Part shown: positions 1-9,423 of the stretch, piece by piece
Numbering within the stretch: position 1 is the first letter of the stretch
How the letters are laid out: every line of letters begins with the position of its first letter
DNA from: Paenibacillus sp. TCA20
GTDB taxonomy: Bacteria > Bacillota > Bacilli > Paenibacillales > Paenibacillaceae
Reading direction: 5' to 3'
DNA: 64,000 bases
Assembly (NCBI RefSeq): GCF_000732325.1
Contig: NZ_BBIW01000005.1
Span: forward strand, 310,001 to 374,000
Notes under the pieces: generated by a model
Databases searched by the model: none
Told to the model about the DNA's origin: nothing
The model's input: only the letters and a program-made list of their open reading frames with translations
Position numbers and translations under genes: made by a program

Positions 1-254
1 GATGATGTCAACGTATATTCTACTCTTGGCCTTGGTTCGGGATATGCTCTCCTTTCAATAATTCCGTCACCCTCAAGCTCACGTAGCTGCTCTGTTAGTA
101 TTTTTTTTGAAATGGATGGAAGATGCCTTTGCAGTTCACTATACCGTACTGGTTTGTTGTTATTGAATAGATGCCTATATATAGGAATTTTCCATCTTCC
201 GCTTAGCATAGATATCACCGACTCTACCGGACATTCACTCGGCTGGACAGGCAT
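1..254 (-). CDS. HxlR-family transcriptional regulator (partial)
   Basis: Reading the minus strand from an ATG at 254 gives an open frame of about 84 codons that runs off the left edge, so the C-terminus is missing. It opens with a Cys-Pro-Val-Glu segment, then LSGRWKIPIYRHL, SELQRHLP, LTEQLRELE and a basic wing (RRAYPEPRPRVEYTLT). That is the HxlR/MarR-like winged-helix pattern, including the near-N-terminal Cys many members use for redox or electrophile sensing. A GAGGTGA ribosome site sits just upstream of the start. It is divergent from the NADP-binding reductase at 381, a common pairing in which HxlR represses or activates its neighbour. Confidence 0.85.
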   Translation of the reverse strand, partial: MPVQPSECPVESVISMLSGRWKIPIYRHLFNNNKPVRYSELQRHLPSISKKILTEQLRELEGDGIIERRAYPEPRPRVEYTLTS

Positions 255-380
255 TATCTCACCTCACTTATTTTCAATTATATACCAAAGCACATACAAA
301 CGGATTGGATACTTAAAAGTGCCTAATTGTACATAAGAATTAAAACTCATACAATCACTCCTAGAAGGGAGAGAATGAAC

Positions 381-1019
381 ATGAATATCGGGATTCTTGG
401 CGCGGGGAACGTAGGTACAATGTTAGGCAAAGGGTTAATTAGGGCGGGTTATAATGTCTGCATCAGCAGTCGTGTTTCACATGATCCCAAACATTTAAAA
501 TGGAAGCATGAAGTAGGTACAGCAGGAGATATTACAGCATTTCATGAAGCCGCGCTGTTTGGTGAGTTGATTATTCTGGCTCTTCCATGGTATTGCTTAA
601 AAGATGTCATTGAAACAATTAATCCTGTCTATTTCAAAAATAAGACGGTCGTTGATGTAAGCAATGCGGTATATTTTGATGACGGTCCACGCTTGCAGCT
701 TGTTGATACATCAGCAGGAGAAGTCATCCAACAGCTGTTACCGGAAAGTCATGTTGTTAAAACATTAAATACAGTCAGCGACAAGATTATGATTCATCCC
801 CATTTCAAGGAAGGCTCTCCCATTATGTTTATATCTGGGAACAATCCATCCTCCAAAAATCAGGTCAACACTCTTCTTAAGGACCTGGGTTGGTCCACGA
901 TTGTTGACCTGGGTGATATTAGACAAAGCCGATTACAAGAATCCATGATGCTAGCGTGCGTGATCAGTGAAACTCAATTACAATCGCCAGGATCGGCGTT
1001 TGCCTTATTGAGAAATTAA
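381..1019 (+). CDS. NADPH-dependent F420-reductase-like NAD(P)-binding protein
   Basis: Protein of 212 residues starting with a Rossmann motif (NIGILGAGNVG), followed by ISSR at the end of the second strand, where NADPH-preferring members place basic or serine residues. The fold matches the F420_oxidored family (PF03807), but no F420 pathway gene is nearby, so this is more likely a generic NADP-dependent reductase or dinucleotide-binding protein. The start at 381 is chosen because AAGGGAG at 365-371 lies 9 bases upstream; an ATG at 375 is too close to that site. Expression is probably controlled by the divergent HxlR regulator. Confidence 0.8.
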   Translation: MNIGILGAGNVGTMLGKGLIRAGYNVCISSRVSHDPKHLKWKHEVGTAGDITAFHEAALFGELIILALPWYCLKDVIETINPVYFKNKTVVDVSNAVYFDDGPRLQLVDTSAGEVIQQLLPESHVVKTLNTVSDKIMIHPHFKEGSPIMFISGNNPSSKNQVNTLLKDLGWSTIVDLGDIRQSRLQESMMLACVISETQLQSPGSAFALLRN

Positions 1020-1099
1020 GCTATTATTCTCATCGAAACCTAGATCCTCGTTGTTTGTCCACTTCATAATCTTATCCTGTTTTAATTATAATGAAGAAA

Positions 1100-1133
1100 C
1101 GCCCATTCCCTGCTTATGGTGCGGGAATGGGCG
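1100..1133 (-). terminator. Rho-independent terminator of rarD
   Basis: A perfect 11-bp stem (CGCCCATTCCC, 1100-1110, with 1123-1133) with a 12-base loop. The T-rich tail (GTTTCTTCATT) lies on the minus strand, directly behind the rarD stop codon. Confidence 0.75.
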
Positions 1134-1155
1134 TATTGAGGTTACCAGAATGCTG

Positions 1156-2034
1156 TCAGCTCGCCTTCGCGAGTTTTGTGCTTCGAATCGATGCTGCAGC
1201 GTATACAACGAGTGCAACCCAGATCAGTGCAAAACCAACGAGCAGAACCGGCGATACCGATTCCTTGAATACAAATACGCTTAGTAACAGCATAATCGTC
1301 GGCCCAATGTATTGAACAAAACCGAGTGTAGACAGAGGCATCCGTGCAGCTGCACGTGCAAAAAAGAGCAGTGGCAGCGCCGTAACCACACCGGATAGCA
1401 GCAGCTCGATGAATGTGTGGGCAGGCAGTGTCCATGCTGTTGTCTTTCCTGTTGCGGCCAAATAGACCCAGTAGCCAAGCGCGATAGGCAGGACTACAGC
1501 CGTCTCTGACAGCAAACCTACGGAAGCATCTTGTGCGATTTTCTTCTTGGCGAGTCCGTATAATCCAAACGATACGGCAAGAGAAATCGCAATCCATGGA
1601 AACCGTCCATAATCGATGGCAATGATGAGCACTGCCGCACCAGCAATCGCAATCGCAAACCATTGGCCTCGGTTTGGCTTCTCACGAAGGAAGACGACCG
1701 CTAACAGCACGTTCAGTAACGGATTCAAATAGTAACCAAGGCTTGTCTCAACGACATGCCCATCGTTAACCGCCCAGATAAAGATCAGCCAGTTCACAGC
1801 AATCAGTAATCCACTGGCAGTAAGTGACAGCAGGAGCGTCCTGCTGGCCACGATTCGCTTCATATCCCCCCAGCGCCGCTGTAATGCGACAAGTATACCC
1901 ATGAAGACGAACGACCAGACAACTCGGTGAGACAGGACCTCTCCTGCCGGCACATTGTCAAAGAGCTTCCAATACAGCGGAAGCACTCCCCACATAATGT
2001 ACGCAATAATCGCATTAACCAACCCGCTGTTCAT
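1156..2034 (-). CDS. rarD: RarD-type EamA drug/metabolite permease
   Basis: Polytopic membrane protein of 292 residues with about ten hydrophobic segments in two EamA repeats. The N-terminus (GLVNAIIAYIMWGVLPLYWK) and internal features such as SHRVVWSF, LIFIWAVNDGHVVETSLGYYLNPLL and the FVQYIGPTIMLLLSV segment are those of RarD, the family named for the E. coli chloramphenicol-sensitivity locus. Substrate is not known for the family. The start at 2034 is preferred over an upstream in-frame Met at 2091 because GAGGGA precedes it and the transmembrane helix begins immediately. Single gene with its own terminator. Confidence 0.9.
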   Translation of the reverse strand: MNSGLVNAIIAYIMWGVLPLYWKLFDNVPAGEVLSHRVVWSFVFMGILVALQRRWGDMKRIVASRTLLLSLTASGLLIAVNWLIFIWAVNDGHVVETSLGYYLNPLLNVLLAVVFLREKPNRGQWFAIAIAGAAVLIIAIDYGRFPWIAISLAVSFGLYGLAKKKIAQDASVGLLSETAVVLPIALGYWVYLAATGKTTAWTLPAHTFIELLLSGVVTALPLLFFARAAARMPLSTLGFVQYIGPTIMLLLSVFVFKESVSPVLLVGFALIWVALVVYAAASIRSTKLAKAS

Positions 2035-2220
2035 TATTAATTTCCCTCTTCTCTCTCTGATGTCTGAAGGAATTATACGCCTCGAACTCATTGAGGTAAA
2101 GGAAATTATCTTATCAACGAGAGGAAACCGAAAAAAAGGGAGGTTGGCGCTTCTTCAGGATCACTTCAAAAATGATATAGGATAATCAAACAAAATGGCT
2201 TAAATACTTGTACTCGATTT

Positions 2221-2796
2221 CTATAGTCCTAATTTATCTTCATCAGTAATTGGTCTAATCACTTTACAAGGCACACCTGCCGCAATAACATTAGCTGGTA
2301 TATCTTTTGTCACTACGCTTCCAGCACCAATGATTGTGTTATCTCCGATTGTCACACCTCCAACTATCGTCACGGAACCTCCTAACCAAACATTATCACC
2401 TATAGTAATGGGCAATGAACGCTCATACCCCATTTTTCGTTCTCCTGCATCGAATGCATGATTAGGTGTATACAAGCTGACATTCGGCCCAAACAGGACA
2501 TCATTCCCAATTGTTACTTTAGCACAATCCAATATGGTGCAATTTGTATTGGCGTAAAAACTGTTGCCTATTGTCATGTTATAACCATAATCACAATTAA
2601 AGGGTGATTCAATCCATGGGTTTTCCCCGATAAAAGGAATAAGCTTTTGAATGATGTGATTTCTCTCTTCACGCTTTGATGGAGCTATTTTATTGAGTTC
2701 AAACAATAAATCTTTAGCTCTTTCCCTGTCATCTGTTAGTTCTTTGTCCCAAGGAATATAGAATTCCTGATTCAACATTTTTTCTTTTGCATTCAA
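2221..2796 (-). CDS. Maltose/galactoside-type O-acetyltransferase
   Basis: 191 residues. An N-terminal Mac-domain-like region (KEKMLNQEFYIPWDKEL, ERAKDLLFELN) is followed by a left-handed beta-helix of hexapeptide repeats (TIGNSFYANTNCTILDCAKVTIGNDV, ITIGDNVWLGGSVTIVGGVTIGDNTIIGAGSVVTKDI). The catalytic histidine of the family is in TPNHAFD. These enzymes transfer acetyl from acetyl-CoA to the 6-OH of sugars such as maltose, glucose or galactosides. GGAGG lies 12 bases before the ATG. It stands alone, so the physiological substrate cannot be deduced. Confidence 0.9.
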   Translation of the reverse strand: MNAKEKMLNQEFYIPWDKELTDDRERAKDLLFELNKIAPSKREERNHIIQKLIPFIGENPWIESPFNCDYGYNMTIGNSFYANTNCTILDCAKVTIGNDVLFGPNVSLYTPNHAFDAGERKMGYERSLPITIGDNVWLGGSVTIVGGVTIGDNTIIGAGSVVTKDIPANVIAAGVPCKVIRPITDEDKLGL

Positions 2797-2888
2797 TGTG
2801 CTTTCCCTCCAGATTTTGTTGAAATATTAGAATATTATAAAGTATAATTCACAAAAAAACATGAACTATAGCTTATTGATAACAAAGA

Positions 2889-2912
2889 AGCAGACTGCTG
2901 TGGCAATCTGCT
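2889..2912 (-). terminator. Terminator behind the GT2 glycosyltransferase
   Basis: A 9-bp stem with one G-U pair (AGCAGATTG with CAGTCTGCT on the minus strand), 6-base loop, then TCTTTGTT. It follows the stop codon at 2928 by about 15 bases. Confidence 0.7.
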
Positions 2913-2927
2913 CCTTCGTTAATACGA

Positions 2928-3641
2928 TTAGAACTCTTTATCTGCAATCGGACGAAACTGGTCTGTGACCGTAATCAATTTGCTGCCTCTTAGATAAAAC
3001 TCGTCATCGGCTCTCCATGTATGGCTCTTCTTGTTCTGCCTGCGATGATACACATAGTTATAAGGTGAGGTAGCATATGTTTTAAATCCTCTCTTCCTGC
3101 ACTGTCTCAGAAACGTAACATCTTCGCCTACTGACCGATCGGTGAATCGAACCTTTCTAAGAACTTCCTTCTTGAACAGTATCGTCCCGCCTTGTACAAA
3201 TTCAACAAATTTGCTTGCCTCATCAGGGGATCTGATCAATAGCTTCTTTGAAGCGCCTAGATATACGAGACAAGAATGTTTTCCTACGATATCACTGTTG
3301 GTCCTCTTCAGTGCTCCTACTTGTTCTTTCAAATAATAGGCGGAATAATAGTCGTCATCATCAACCTTCGCAATTAACGGAAAGCGGGCACGCTCGATAC
3401 CTGCATTTAAGCATTGTCCTAATGATATCCTTTCGGGAACTTGGAATATACTTACATTGGCGTACGCTCGAATGCGGTTACGATACGATTCTAGATTCAT
3501 GCTGTCATGATTCAGAATGATAATTAGCTCTTTGTTCTTGTATTGCTGTCTATTAAAATTTGTCAGGATATTATTAAAAAATTGCGGTCTATTCGTACAT
3601 ACAACAATAGAAACGCCATATTTACTTCCTTTTCTCTTCAA
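2928..3641 (-). CDS. Family 2 glycosyltransferase
   Basis: 237 residues with a GT-A fold: an N-terminal nucleotide-binding segment (GVSIVVCTNRP), then the acidic DXD-type motif (IAKVDDDDYYS) and a later GEDVTFLRQC segment that supplies the usual catalytic acidic residue. No membrane helix is seen, so it is likely cytoplasmic. The start is a TTG at 3641, supported by AGAGAGG about 8 bases upstream; no ATG fits. Similar short GT2 enzymes in spore formers glycosylate the spore surface, but nothing here proves that role. Acceptor and donor sugar are unknown. Confidence 0.82.
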   Translation of the reverse strand: MKRKGSKYGVSIVVCTNRPQFFNNILTNFNRQQYKNKELIIILNHDSMNLESYRNRIRAYANVSIFQVPERISLGQCLNAGIERARFPLIAKVDDDDYYSAYYLKEQVGALKRTNSDIVGKHSCLVYLGASKKLLIRSPDEASKFVEFVQGGTILFKKEVLRKVRFTDRSVGEDVTFLRQCRKRGFKTYATSPYNYVYHRRQNKKSHTWRADDEFYLRGSKLITVTDQFRPIADKEF

Positions 3642-3938
3642 GGCTTAACCTCTCTTCTATCCATGATTTTTTATCATATGGTAGAAGGGTTGAGCCCGTG
3701 TAGGCAAACAGAAATGAATTCATATAGCAAAGTGAGTTAAGTTCTCTCAGTAAAAAAAGAATGTACAAAGTAAAATTTGTGCACGTTTGACGCTTTGTCT
3801 TCCGGCCTATTCATGATATAGGTAAAAAAGTTGCCGCTTCTCGTCAATAACTTTGATATCTCTTTATACCCTCCTCCTTTACAATATTTTCAAGCAAGTC
3901 TTTCATGAAAATATATTGTGAATAGGGGGAAACAAAGT

Positions 3939-5540
3939 ATGGCTAAGAAAACGGCAGCTTTAATTCTATCTCTATGTATTTCAACCGCTTTGTTGGCAGC
4001 CTGTAGCAATGACAGCAGTACAGGAAAGGATTCGGTCAATACGGATTCAGGAACGAAGGATTCTGGGAACGTAACCATTCGCACGGTGACCTCTGAATAC
4101 ACTTCCGCAAAATACCCTGCTGGAGACGATATTACAAACAACGTGTGGATTAGGCGGTACAAAGAAAAGTTCAATATCGACGTCAAAACGGACTGGGTCA
4201 GTGATGAGTATGATACGAAGCTCAATCTAGCCATTTCATCGAATAACCTCCCCGATGTGTTCAGAGTCAATCCCTCCCAGCTGCAGCAGCTGATCGAAGC
4301 GGATATGGTGATGGACCTTACGGAGGTCTTTGATCAAAAAGCATCAGAGCGCCTTAAAGGCTACATGGAGGCCGATGCAGACAGCTATGAATCAGGCAAG
4401 AAGGACGGAAAATTGTATGGAATTCCACAAATGCACTGGGGATTGATCGAACAGCCGGATTTTATCTGGATACGAAACGATTGGAAGGAAGAGCTTCAGC
4501 TTGATGACCCCAAATCTGTAGAAGACATCAAGAACATTGCGCTGAAGTTTATGGAAAAACACGGAGGTTACGGCATTGCCGTAGACCAAACGCTGGATTA
4601 CCTGAATCTGCTCGCCATCGCTTGGAATGCTCATCCGGATATGTGGATTGAGGATAGCAGTGGACAACTCGTATACGGCTCCATTCAACCCGAGATGAAG
4701 GCTGCGCTGGCAGAATGGGCGGAATGGTATAAGCAAGGTATCATCGATCCGGAATTTGCGATCAAGGATTTCAACGCAATGAACGCGGATATCGTAGCAG
4801 GCAAAGTTGGTATCCAGCCTTATTACCAGTGGTGGGGCTATAACCCAGGTGTAGATACCGTATCGAATCTGGGTAAGGATGCCATATTCTATCCATATCT
4901 CATCCCTACGGTCGATGGTAAGGAAGCGAAGCAATCGATCTTCTTCGCGAACGGCAGTTATATCGTTATGAAAAAAGGGTTCGAACATCCTGAGGAAGTC
5001 ATCAATCTTTTAAATGACTATGCCTACATTGTGGACGAAGGTGCAGGCAAGGAATCCGAGGAAGAATTGTCAGCCTTACTGGACAATGATATTGCCCATG
5101 TGGTCGGGGCGTTCCGGGTTCTCAATCCGAATTCCGATTACGAGCAATACGAGGCTGTATCGGAAGCCCTTAAATCCAAGGATACCAGCGGACTGATAAC
5201 TTCCGGGATGTGGCAGAAATATAACAACAGCGTGGAATTTATGGAAAATGCAACACCAGGAGCCGTCGGCGATTATTTGCAGCAAGGTGCTCCAAAAACG
5301 GCGTACGGCCTGTCTAAGCATATCCTGGACAGCGGAAACTATACCAAGACGGCAATGTGGGGAGCCATGCCAGAACAACTGGCGAGCTACGGTACAACAC
5401 TTGACGATATCCTGACAGAGGGCTTCACGAAGATCATTATGGGTGAAGATATTGACTACTTCGATACGGTGGTTCAGAACTGGCGGTCAGCTGGTGGAGA
5501 TGAAGCCACCAAGGCAGTTAACGAAAAATACGGGAAATAA
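3939..5540 (+). CDS. LplA-type extracellular sugar-binding lipoprotein
   Basis: 533 residues. The N-terminus is a lipoprotein signal peptide: basic MAKK, hydrophobic core and lipobox LLAAC with the modified cysteine at residue 22. The mature part follows the LplA/YtcQ pattern of Paenibacillus oligosaccharide binding proteins (WIRRYKEKFNIDVK, AISSNNLPDVFRV, WIRNDWKEEL, FANGSYIVMKKG). Start at 3939 is set by AGGGGG 10 bases upstream; a GTG at 3918 lies before that site. It is the first gene of a three-gene ABC importer and, with the GH43 enzyme and YesM/YesN pair on the other strand, most likely binds a plant oligosaccharide. Confidence 0.92.
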   Translation: MAKKTAALILSLCISTALLAACSNDSSTGKDSVNTDSGTKDSGNVTIRTVTSEYTSAKYPAGDDITNNVWIRRYKEKFNIDVKTDWVSDEYDTKLNLAISSNNLPDVFRVNPSQLQQLIEADMVMDLTEVFDQKASERLKGYMEADADSYESGKKDGKLYGIPQMHWGLIEQPDFIWIRNDWKEELQLDDPKSVEDIKNIALKFMEKHGGYGIAVDQTLDYLNLLAIAWNAHPDMWIEDSSGQLVYGSIQPEMKAALAEWAEWYKQGIIDPEFAIKDFNAMNADIVAGKVGIQPYYQWWGYNPGVDTVSNLGKDAIFYPYLIPTVDGKEAKQSIFFANGSYIVMKKGFEHPEEVINLLNDYAYIVDEGAGKESEEELSALLDNDIAHVVGAFRVLNPNSDYEQYEAVSEALKSKDTSGLITSGMWQKYNNSVEFMENATPGAVGDYLQQGAPKTAYGLSKHILDSGNYTKTAMWGAMPEQLASYGTTLDDILTEGFTKIIMGEDIDYFDTVVQNWRSAGGDEATKAVNEKYGK

Positions 5541-5552
5541 CCGTTTGCTGTC

Positions 5553-5581
5553 AGGAGAGGATGCGTACGTTCTCCTCTCCT
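5553..5581 (+). terminator. Intercistronic hairpin after the binding protein
   Basis: AGGAGAGG (5553-5560) pairs with CCTCTCCT (5574-5581), followed by TTTATTTATA. Such partial terminators between a binding-protein gene and its permeases commonly lower permease expression relative to the abundant binding protein. Confidence 0.6.
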
Positions 5582-5635
5582 TTATTTATAGAAACCGATC
5601 CACGCCCTTATTCACTCAAGAACGGAGGATTAGGA

Positions 5636-6526
5636 ATGCTCAGAAAATTAAAGCAGCAGAGCCCCTACCATCTCATGTTGTTACCTAGCATTGTTTTGGT
5701 ATTCATCTTTAGTTACATCCCTTTTTACGGACTCATTATTGCATTTCAAAAGTACAATCCTGGCCTGGGCTTTAACTCGCCTTGGGTCGGGTGGGATAAT
5801 TTTGCCCACGTATTTAGTCAGCCTAACTTTGTAAGAACGATCTGGAATACGCTCTATATGTCCGCTTTTAAAATTATCGGCGGCATCGTTGTACCCGTCA
5901 TTTTCGCCTTGCTTCTGAACGAAGTAGCTCACAATGCTATCAAACGAACATTTCAGACACTTGTCTATATCCCAAATTTCTTGTCTTGGGTGATCATGGC
6001 CGGTATTATGCTGGATATTCTTAGCTCCGATGGCATCGTTAACACCTTTCTGGGCGTATTCGGGATGGGGCCGATCTCCTTCCTTGGCGAGCCTTCGTTA
6101 TTTCCATGGACAATGATCTTAAGCGATATTTGGAAGGGATTTGGCTTTGGCACGGTGGTCTACTTAGCAGCTCTGACCAGCATTGATCCAGGAATATATG
6201 AGGCAGCCGTTATTGACGGTGCCAAGAGGTGGAAGCAAACGATCTACATTACCTTACCTCTCCTTATGCCGACGATAGTCTTGATGACCGTACTCTCGCT
6301 TGGAAACGTACTCAACGCCGGCTTCGACCAAATTTACAACCTGTACTCTCCTGTCGTATATCAGACCGGTGATATTATCGACACATACGTCTACCGTCTT
6401 GGAATTCAACAGGCGCAATATTCCATCGGTACAGCCATTGGATTATTCAAGTCCGTCATCTCCAGCGTGCTGGTTGCCTTGTCGTATTTCCTTGCCTACA
6501 AGGTAGCGGGCTATCGTATCTTCTAA
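5636..6526 (+). CDS. LplB-type ABC sugar permease
   Basis: 296 residues, six predicted membrane helices, MalF/UgpA-like. The EAA loop reads YEAAVIDGAKRWKQTIYITLPLLMPT, which docks the ATPase. The N-terminus YHLMLLPSIVLVFIFSYIPFYGLIIAFQ is typical of LplB. Start at 5636 follows GGAGG at 5624-5628; an upstream in-frame Met at 5561 would lie inside the intercistronic hairpin. No ATPase gene is present, as is usual for this class, which shares a multitask MsmX-type ATPase encoded elsewhere. Confidence 0.92.
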   Translation: MLRKLKQQSPYHLMLLPSIVLVFIFSYIPFYGLIIAFQKYNPGLGFNSPWVGWDNFAHVFSQPNFVRTIWNTLYMSAFKIIGGIVVPVIFALLLNEVAHNAIKRTFQTLVYIPNFLSWVIMAGIMLDILSSDGIVNTFLGVFGMGPISFLGEPSLFPWTMILSDIWKGFGFGTVVYLAALTSIDPGIYEAAVIDGAKRWKQTIYITLPLLMPTIVLMTVLSLGNVLNAGFDQIYNLYSPVVYQTGDIIDTYVYRLGIQQAQYSIGTAIGLFKSVISSVLVALSYFLAYKVAGYRIF

Positions 6527-6542
6527 GGGAGGCACTGCCATT

Positions 6543-7433
6543 ATGATCGAAGACAAAAGCATGGGACGACGCTTATTTCATATCCTTAACTACACGATTC
6601 TCATTGTAATCTCTCTACTCTGTATACTGCCGTTTATCAATCTGCTGGCCGTTTCATTCAGCAGCAGCGCAGCCGTTTCCGCTGGCAGTGTTTCGTTCTG
6701 GCCCATCGATTTTACGACCAAGGCTTATGAATTTGCATTAACAGGCGGGGAGTTCTATAGTTCCCTATGGGTAGCCATAAAACGGGTCGTTCTCGGAACA
6801 ACGGTAAATCTCGTGTTAATGATGCTCACCGCTTACCCACTTGCCAAATCGAAGCAAAAGCTGATGGGCCGCAATGTGTATATGAGTTTTTTCATCGTGA
6901 CCATGCTATTCAACGGAGGGCTGATACCCACTTATCTCGTCGTGGTTAAAATGGGACTGATCGATTCTATCTGGTCGCTGATCCTCCCTGGTGCTCTTCC
7001 TGTATTCAGCATGCTTATTCTCATGAATTTCATTAGAGGGCTGCCGGAGGAAATCGAAGAATCGGCAATCATTGACGGTGCAGGTCCTCTTCAAGTCCTT
7101 CTCCGTATTCTGCTCCCTCTCTTGAAGCCTGCTCTTGCAACGGTTGGCTTGTTCAGTATCGTCGGTCATTGGAATTCGTGGTTTGACGGGATCATTTATA
7201 TGAACAATCCTGCCAATTATCCACTGCAAAGCTATCTTCAGACCCTTCTGCTCAGCTTTGAGCAGATTATGCTGAAATCAGGAACTGATTATACACAGCT
7301 GCTGTCTATGATGAACGCTAGGACCGGGCGCGCTGCCCAAATGTTTCTAGGTGCTATTCCGATTCTGCTCATTTATCCGTTCTTGCAGAAGTACTTTACC
7401 AAGGGCTTAGTGCTCGGCAGCGTCAAAGGGTAA
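6543..7433 (+). CDS. YtcP-type ABC sugar permease
   Basis: 296 residues with six membrane helices, MalG-like partner of the preceding permease. The EAA loop is ESAIIDGAGPLQVLLRILLPLLKPAL; the C-terminus (LLIYPFLQKYFTKGLVLGSVKG) is the standard ending of the YtcP/LplC group. GGGAGG lies about 10 bases before the ATG and only 16 bases separate it from the LplB-like gene, so the two are cotranscribed. The operon ends at a strong terminator. Confidence 0.93.
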   Translation: MIEDKSMGRRLFHILNYTILIVISLLCILPFINLLAVSFSSSAAVSAGSVSFWPIDFTTKAYEFALTGGEFYSSLWVAIKRVVLGTTVNLVLMMLTAYPLAKSKQKLMGRNVYMSFFIVTMLFNGGLIPTYLVVVKMGLIDSIWSLILPGALPVFSMLILMNFIRGLPEEIEESAIIDGAGPLQVLLRILLPLLKPALATVGLFSIVGHWNSWFDGIIYMNNPANYPLQSYLQTLLLSFEQIMLKSGTDYTQLLSMMNARTGRAAQMFLGAIPILLIYPFLQKYFTKGLVLGSVKG

Positions 7434-7470
7434 ATAAGAGGCTTGCAGCCAAATGCTGCAAGCCTCTTAT
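7434..7470. terminator. Strong bidirectional terminator
   Basis: A perfect 16-bp stem (7434-7449 with 7455-7470) and 5-base loop, followed by TTATTT on the plus strand. It closes the importer operon and can also stop the convergent histidine-kinase transcript. Confidence 0.88.
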
Positions 7471-7515
7471 TTATTTCGCAGAGTGTCTCTTCCGAACGAA
7501 TGGAATAGTCGACGA

Positions 7516-9297
7516 CTAGCTCCTGTCTGCAAATTTCACGGTCTCTGGTTGATTGAATATCGCAGGCAGCATGATAGTAAATACCGTACCTTCTCCCAGT
7601 ATGCTTTCAGCCTGCAATCCGTAAGACTGACCGAAATGAAGCTGTATTCGCCGCTGCACATTTTGTACTCCGATCCCCTTGATTCCATCATCTGCATCTG
7701 TCCTATTCATCTCTAATAAATCCTGAATCGTTTCCTGATCCATACCAGCCCCATTGTCATGAATTTTAATGGCTATGTCGTCCCCTAGGAATTGGATTTG
7801 GATTGTAATGATGCCACCTTCTTCGAGTTCGGCAAAACCGTGAAAAATCGCATTTTCGATAATCGGCTGCAAGATCATTTTGGGCATAAGATAATCTAGT
7901 GAATCAGCCTCAATCTCATAGTTCATCTGAATAGAGCCATAATACCTGACATTCTGAATGGTAATGTAGTTCGATATATGATCTAACTCCTCGCGAATCG
8001 ATACCAAGGTTCCATCGGACCTTGTCGCATAGCGGAGCATCGAGATCAGTGCCTCTGTCATTTCCACAATCTTATCCGCTCTTTGCATGGATGCAATCCA
8101 TTTAACCGACCCGAGTGTATTATACAAAAAATGAGGATTGATCTGGGCATGCAGTGCACGCATCTCCGCTGCTGCTTTGTCGATTTCTTCCTGCTGCACT
8201 TTCTCTACCAGCCTTTTTAGCTCGTAGGACATCTTATTGAATCGAACCGATAAATATCCTATTTCATCTTGAGAGCGAATATGCTCGACCTGTTCGAAAT
8301 GTCCTTTTTCAACCAAACCGATATTCCGTATGAGCTTCTTAATAGGGCGCGTAATCACATGGGATAAAAAGATGGAAATAATGACAGCGAACAGTGACAT
8401 CACGATCGCCAGGGTTACAAGATTACGACCCAATATAGCCCCATCGGCAGTCAGCTCTTCCATAGGCATGTACAAATATGTTGTCCACTTCTGCTGGCTA
8501 AGCGGGTTGACCGCAACGACGTTTAATGATTCGTCTGGACGCACATTGTCCCGAAATAACGTGCCGATGAGCTGGTCGTTAACGTTATAGACAATTTTCT
8601 CATCCTCATCAACGATCATAAACCTCGAACGAAGGCCTTCCTGTAAGTTACGATTCACGATCTCAATGAATTTGATATCGATGCTGACCACAATCACCCC
8701 TAGCAGCTTCCCAGTGGCCACATCATAAATTTTTCGAGCATGTGATACTGCCAATATTTTATTTTTCAGTTGATTGTCGATCCGTGTCGTCAACGTGATG
8801 ATGCGATCTTTTGAATGCATAAATTTTTTGAACCACAATTCGTTCTCCACTTTGTAGCTTGTGTCGATGGGCTGGTTGGGGCTGACGAACAGATCTTCTC
8901 CTCCGTTAAGGTTATAGAGATAAATGGAAAATACGCGGTCCTTCATCATGATGTAGTTCATTAAAATATTGTAGGCCGTATTTTTGTTCTGTTTGCCGCC
9001 ATTTCTTAGGTAATCTTGGATTGGAAAGCTGCCTTCGTTAGTCGCCGAAACGCTGCTGCTTAGTCCGTTGCTGGCCAGTAACGAAATTTTCTCAATCTCC
9101 TTAAGAAACTCGTCAATGCGAATATTCGTCTGTTTGGCTAGATCATTCATCAGCTTCGTGTAATTCTGCGCCAATAACCGTTCGGAGGAATAATAAGAAT
9201 TGACGGTCATCACAAGTACCGGAATTATAATTACGGTCAGACAAATGACCATGATTTTGTTCTTGATTCGAAAGAGTGAAGCACGCTTCCACATCAT
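7516..9297 (-). CDS. YesM-type sensor histidine kinase
   Basis: 593 residues. TM1 about 13-35, an extracytoplasmic Cache-like sensor about 36-290, TM2 about 292-315, HAMP about 315-362 (SHVITRPIKKLIRNIG), then a His_kinase (PF06580) domain with the phospho-acceptor His389 in NPHFLYNTLGS. The ATPase domain shows an N box (ILQPIIENAIFHG), G1 box (IHDNGAGM) and GIGVQNVQRRI. It should phosphorylate the YesN-type regulator encoded at 12539-14143 and signal sugar availability to the importer locus. Either Met 9297 or 9294 fits the GAGGTG site. Unusually, a group II intron separates it from the other two minus-strand genes. Confidence 0.93.
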   Translation of the reverse strand: MMWKRASLFRIKNKIMVICLTVIIIPVLVMTVNSYYSSERLLAQNYTKLMNDLAKQTNIRIDEFLKEIEKISLLASNGLSSSVSATNEGSFPIQDYLRNGGKQNKNTAYNILMNYIMMKDRVFSIYLYNLNGGEDLFVSPNQPIDTSYKVENELWFKKFMHSKDRIITLTTRIDNQLKNKILAVSHARKIYDVATGKLLGVIVVSIDIKFIEIVNRNLQEGLRSRFMIVDEDEKIVYNVNDQLIGTLFRDNVRPDESLNVVAVNPLSQQKWTTYLYMPMEELTADGAILGRNLVTLAIVMSLFAVIISIFLSHVITRPIKKLIRNIGLVEKGHFEQVEHIRSQDEIGYLSVRFNKMSYELKRLVEKVQQEEIDKAAAEMRALHAQINPHFLYNTLGSVKWIASMQRADKIVEMTEALISMLRYATRSDGTLVSIREELDHISNYITIQNVRYYGSIQMNYEIEADSLDYLMPKMILQPIIENAIFHGFAELEEGGIITIQIQFLGDDIAIKIHDNGAGMDQETIQDLLEMNRTDADDGIKGIGVQNVQRRIQLHFGQSYGLQAESILGEGTVFTIMLPAIFNQPETVKFADRS

Positions 9298-9392
9298 GCA
9301 CCTCTATTCAGTGGTATCAGTGAGCTACGCAATAATTATCCTATTTAATCGAGTAGGAGGCTACCCATTAATTGAGTAGCCGACCTCTCACA

Positions 9393-9422
9393 CCACCGTA
9401 CGTACCGTTCGGTATACGGCGG
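9393..9422 (-). ncRNA. Group II intron domain V
   Basis: On the minus strand CCGCCGTATACC pairs with GGTACGTACGGTGG around a GAAC loop, with the expected small internal bulge. This is the catalytic hairpin. It is followed by a GTGTGAGAG linker and a domain VI stem whose strands include GGCTAC and GTAGCC. Confidence 0.75.
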
Positions 9423-9423
9423 T

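Noticed and set aside
112..336. Plus-strand frame at the left edge
   Set aside because: It is antisense to the clear HxlR reading frame on the minus strand and lacks a start signal.
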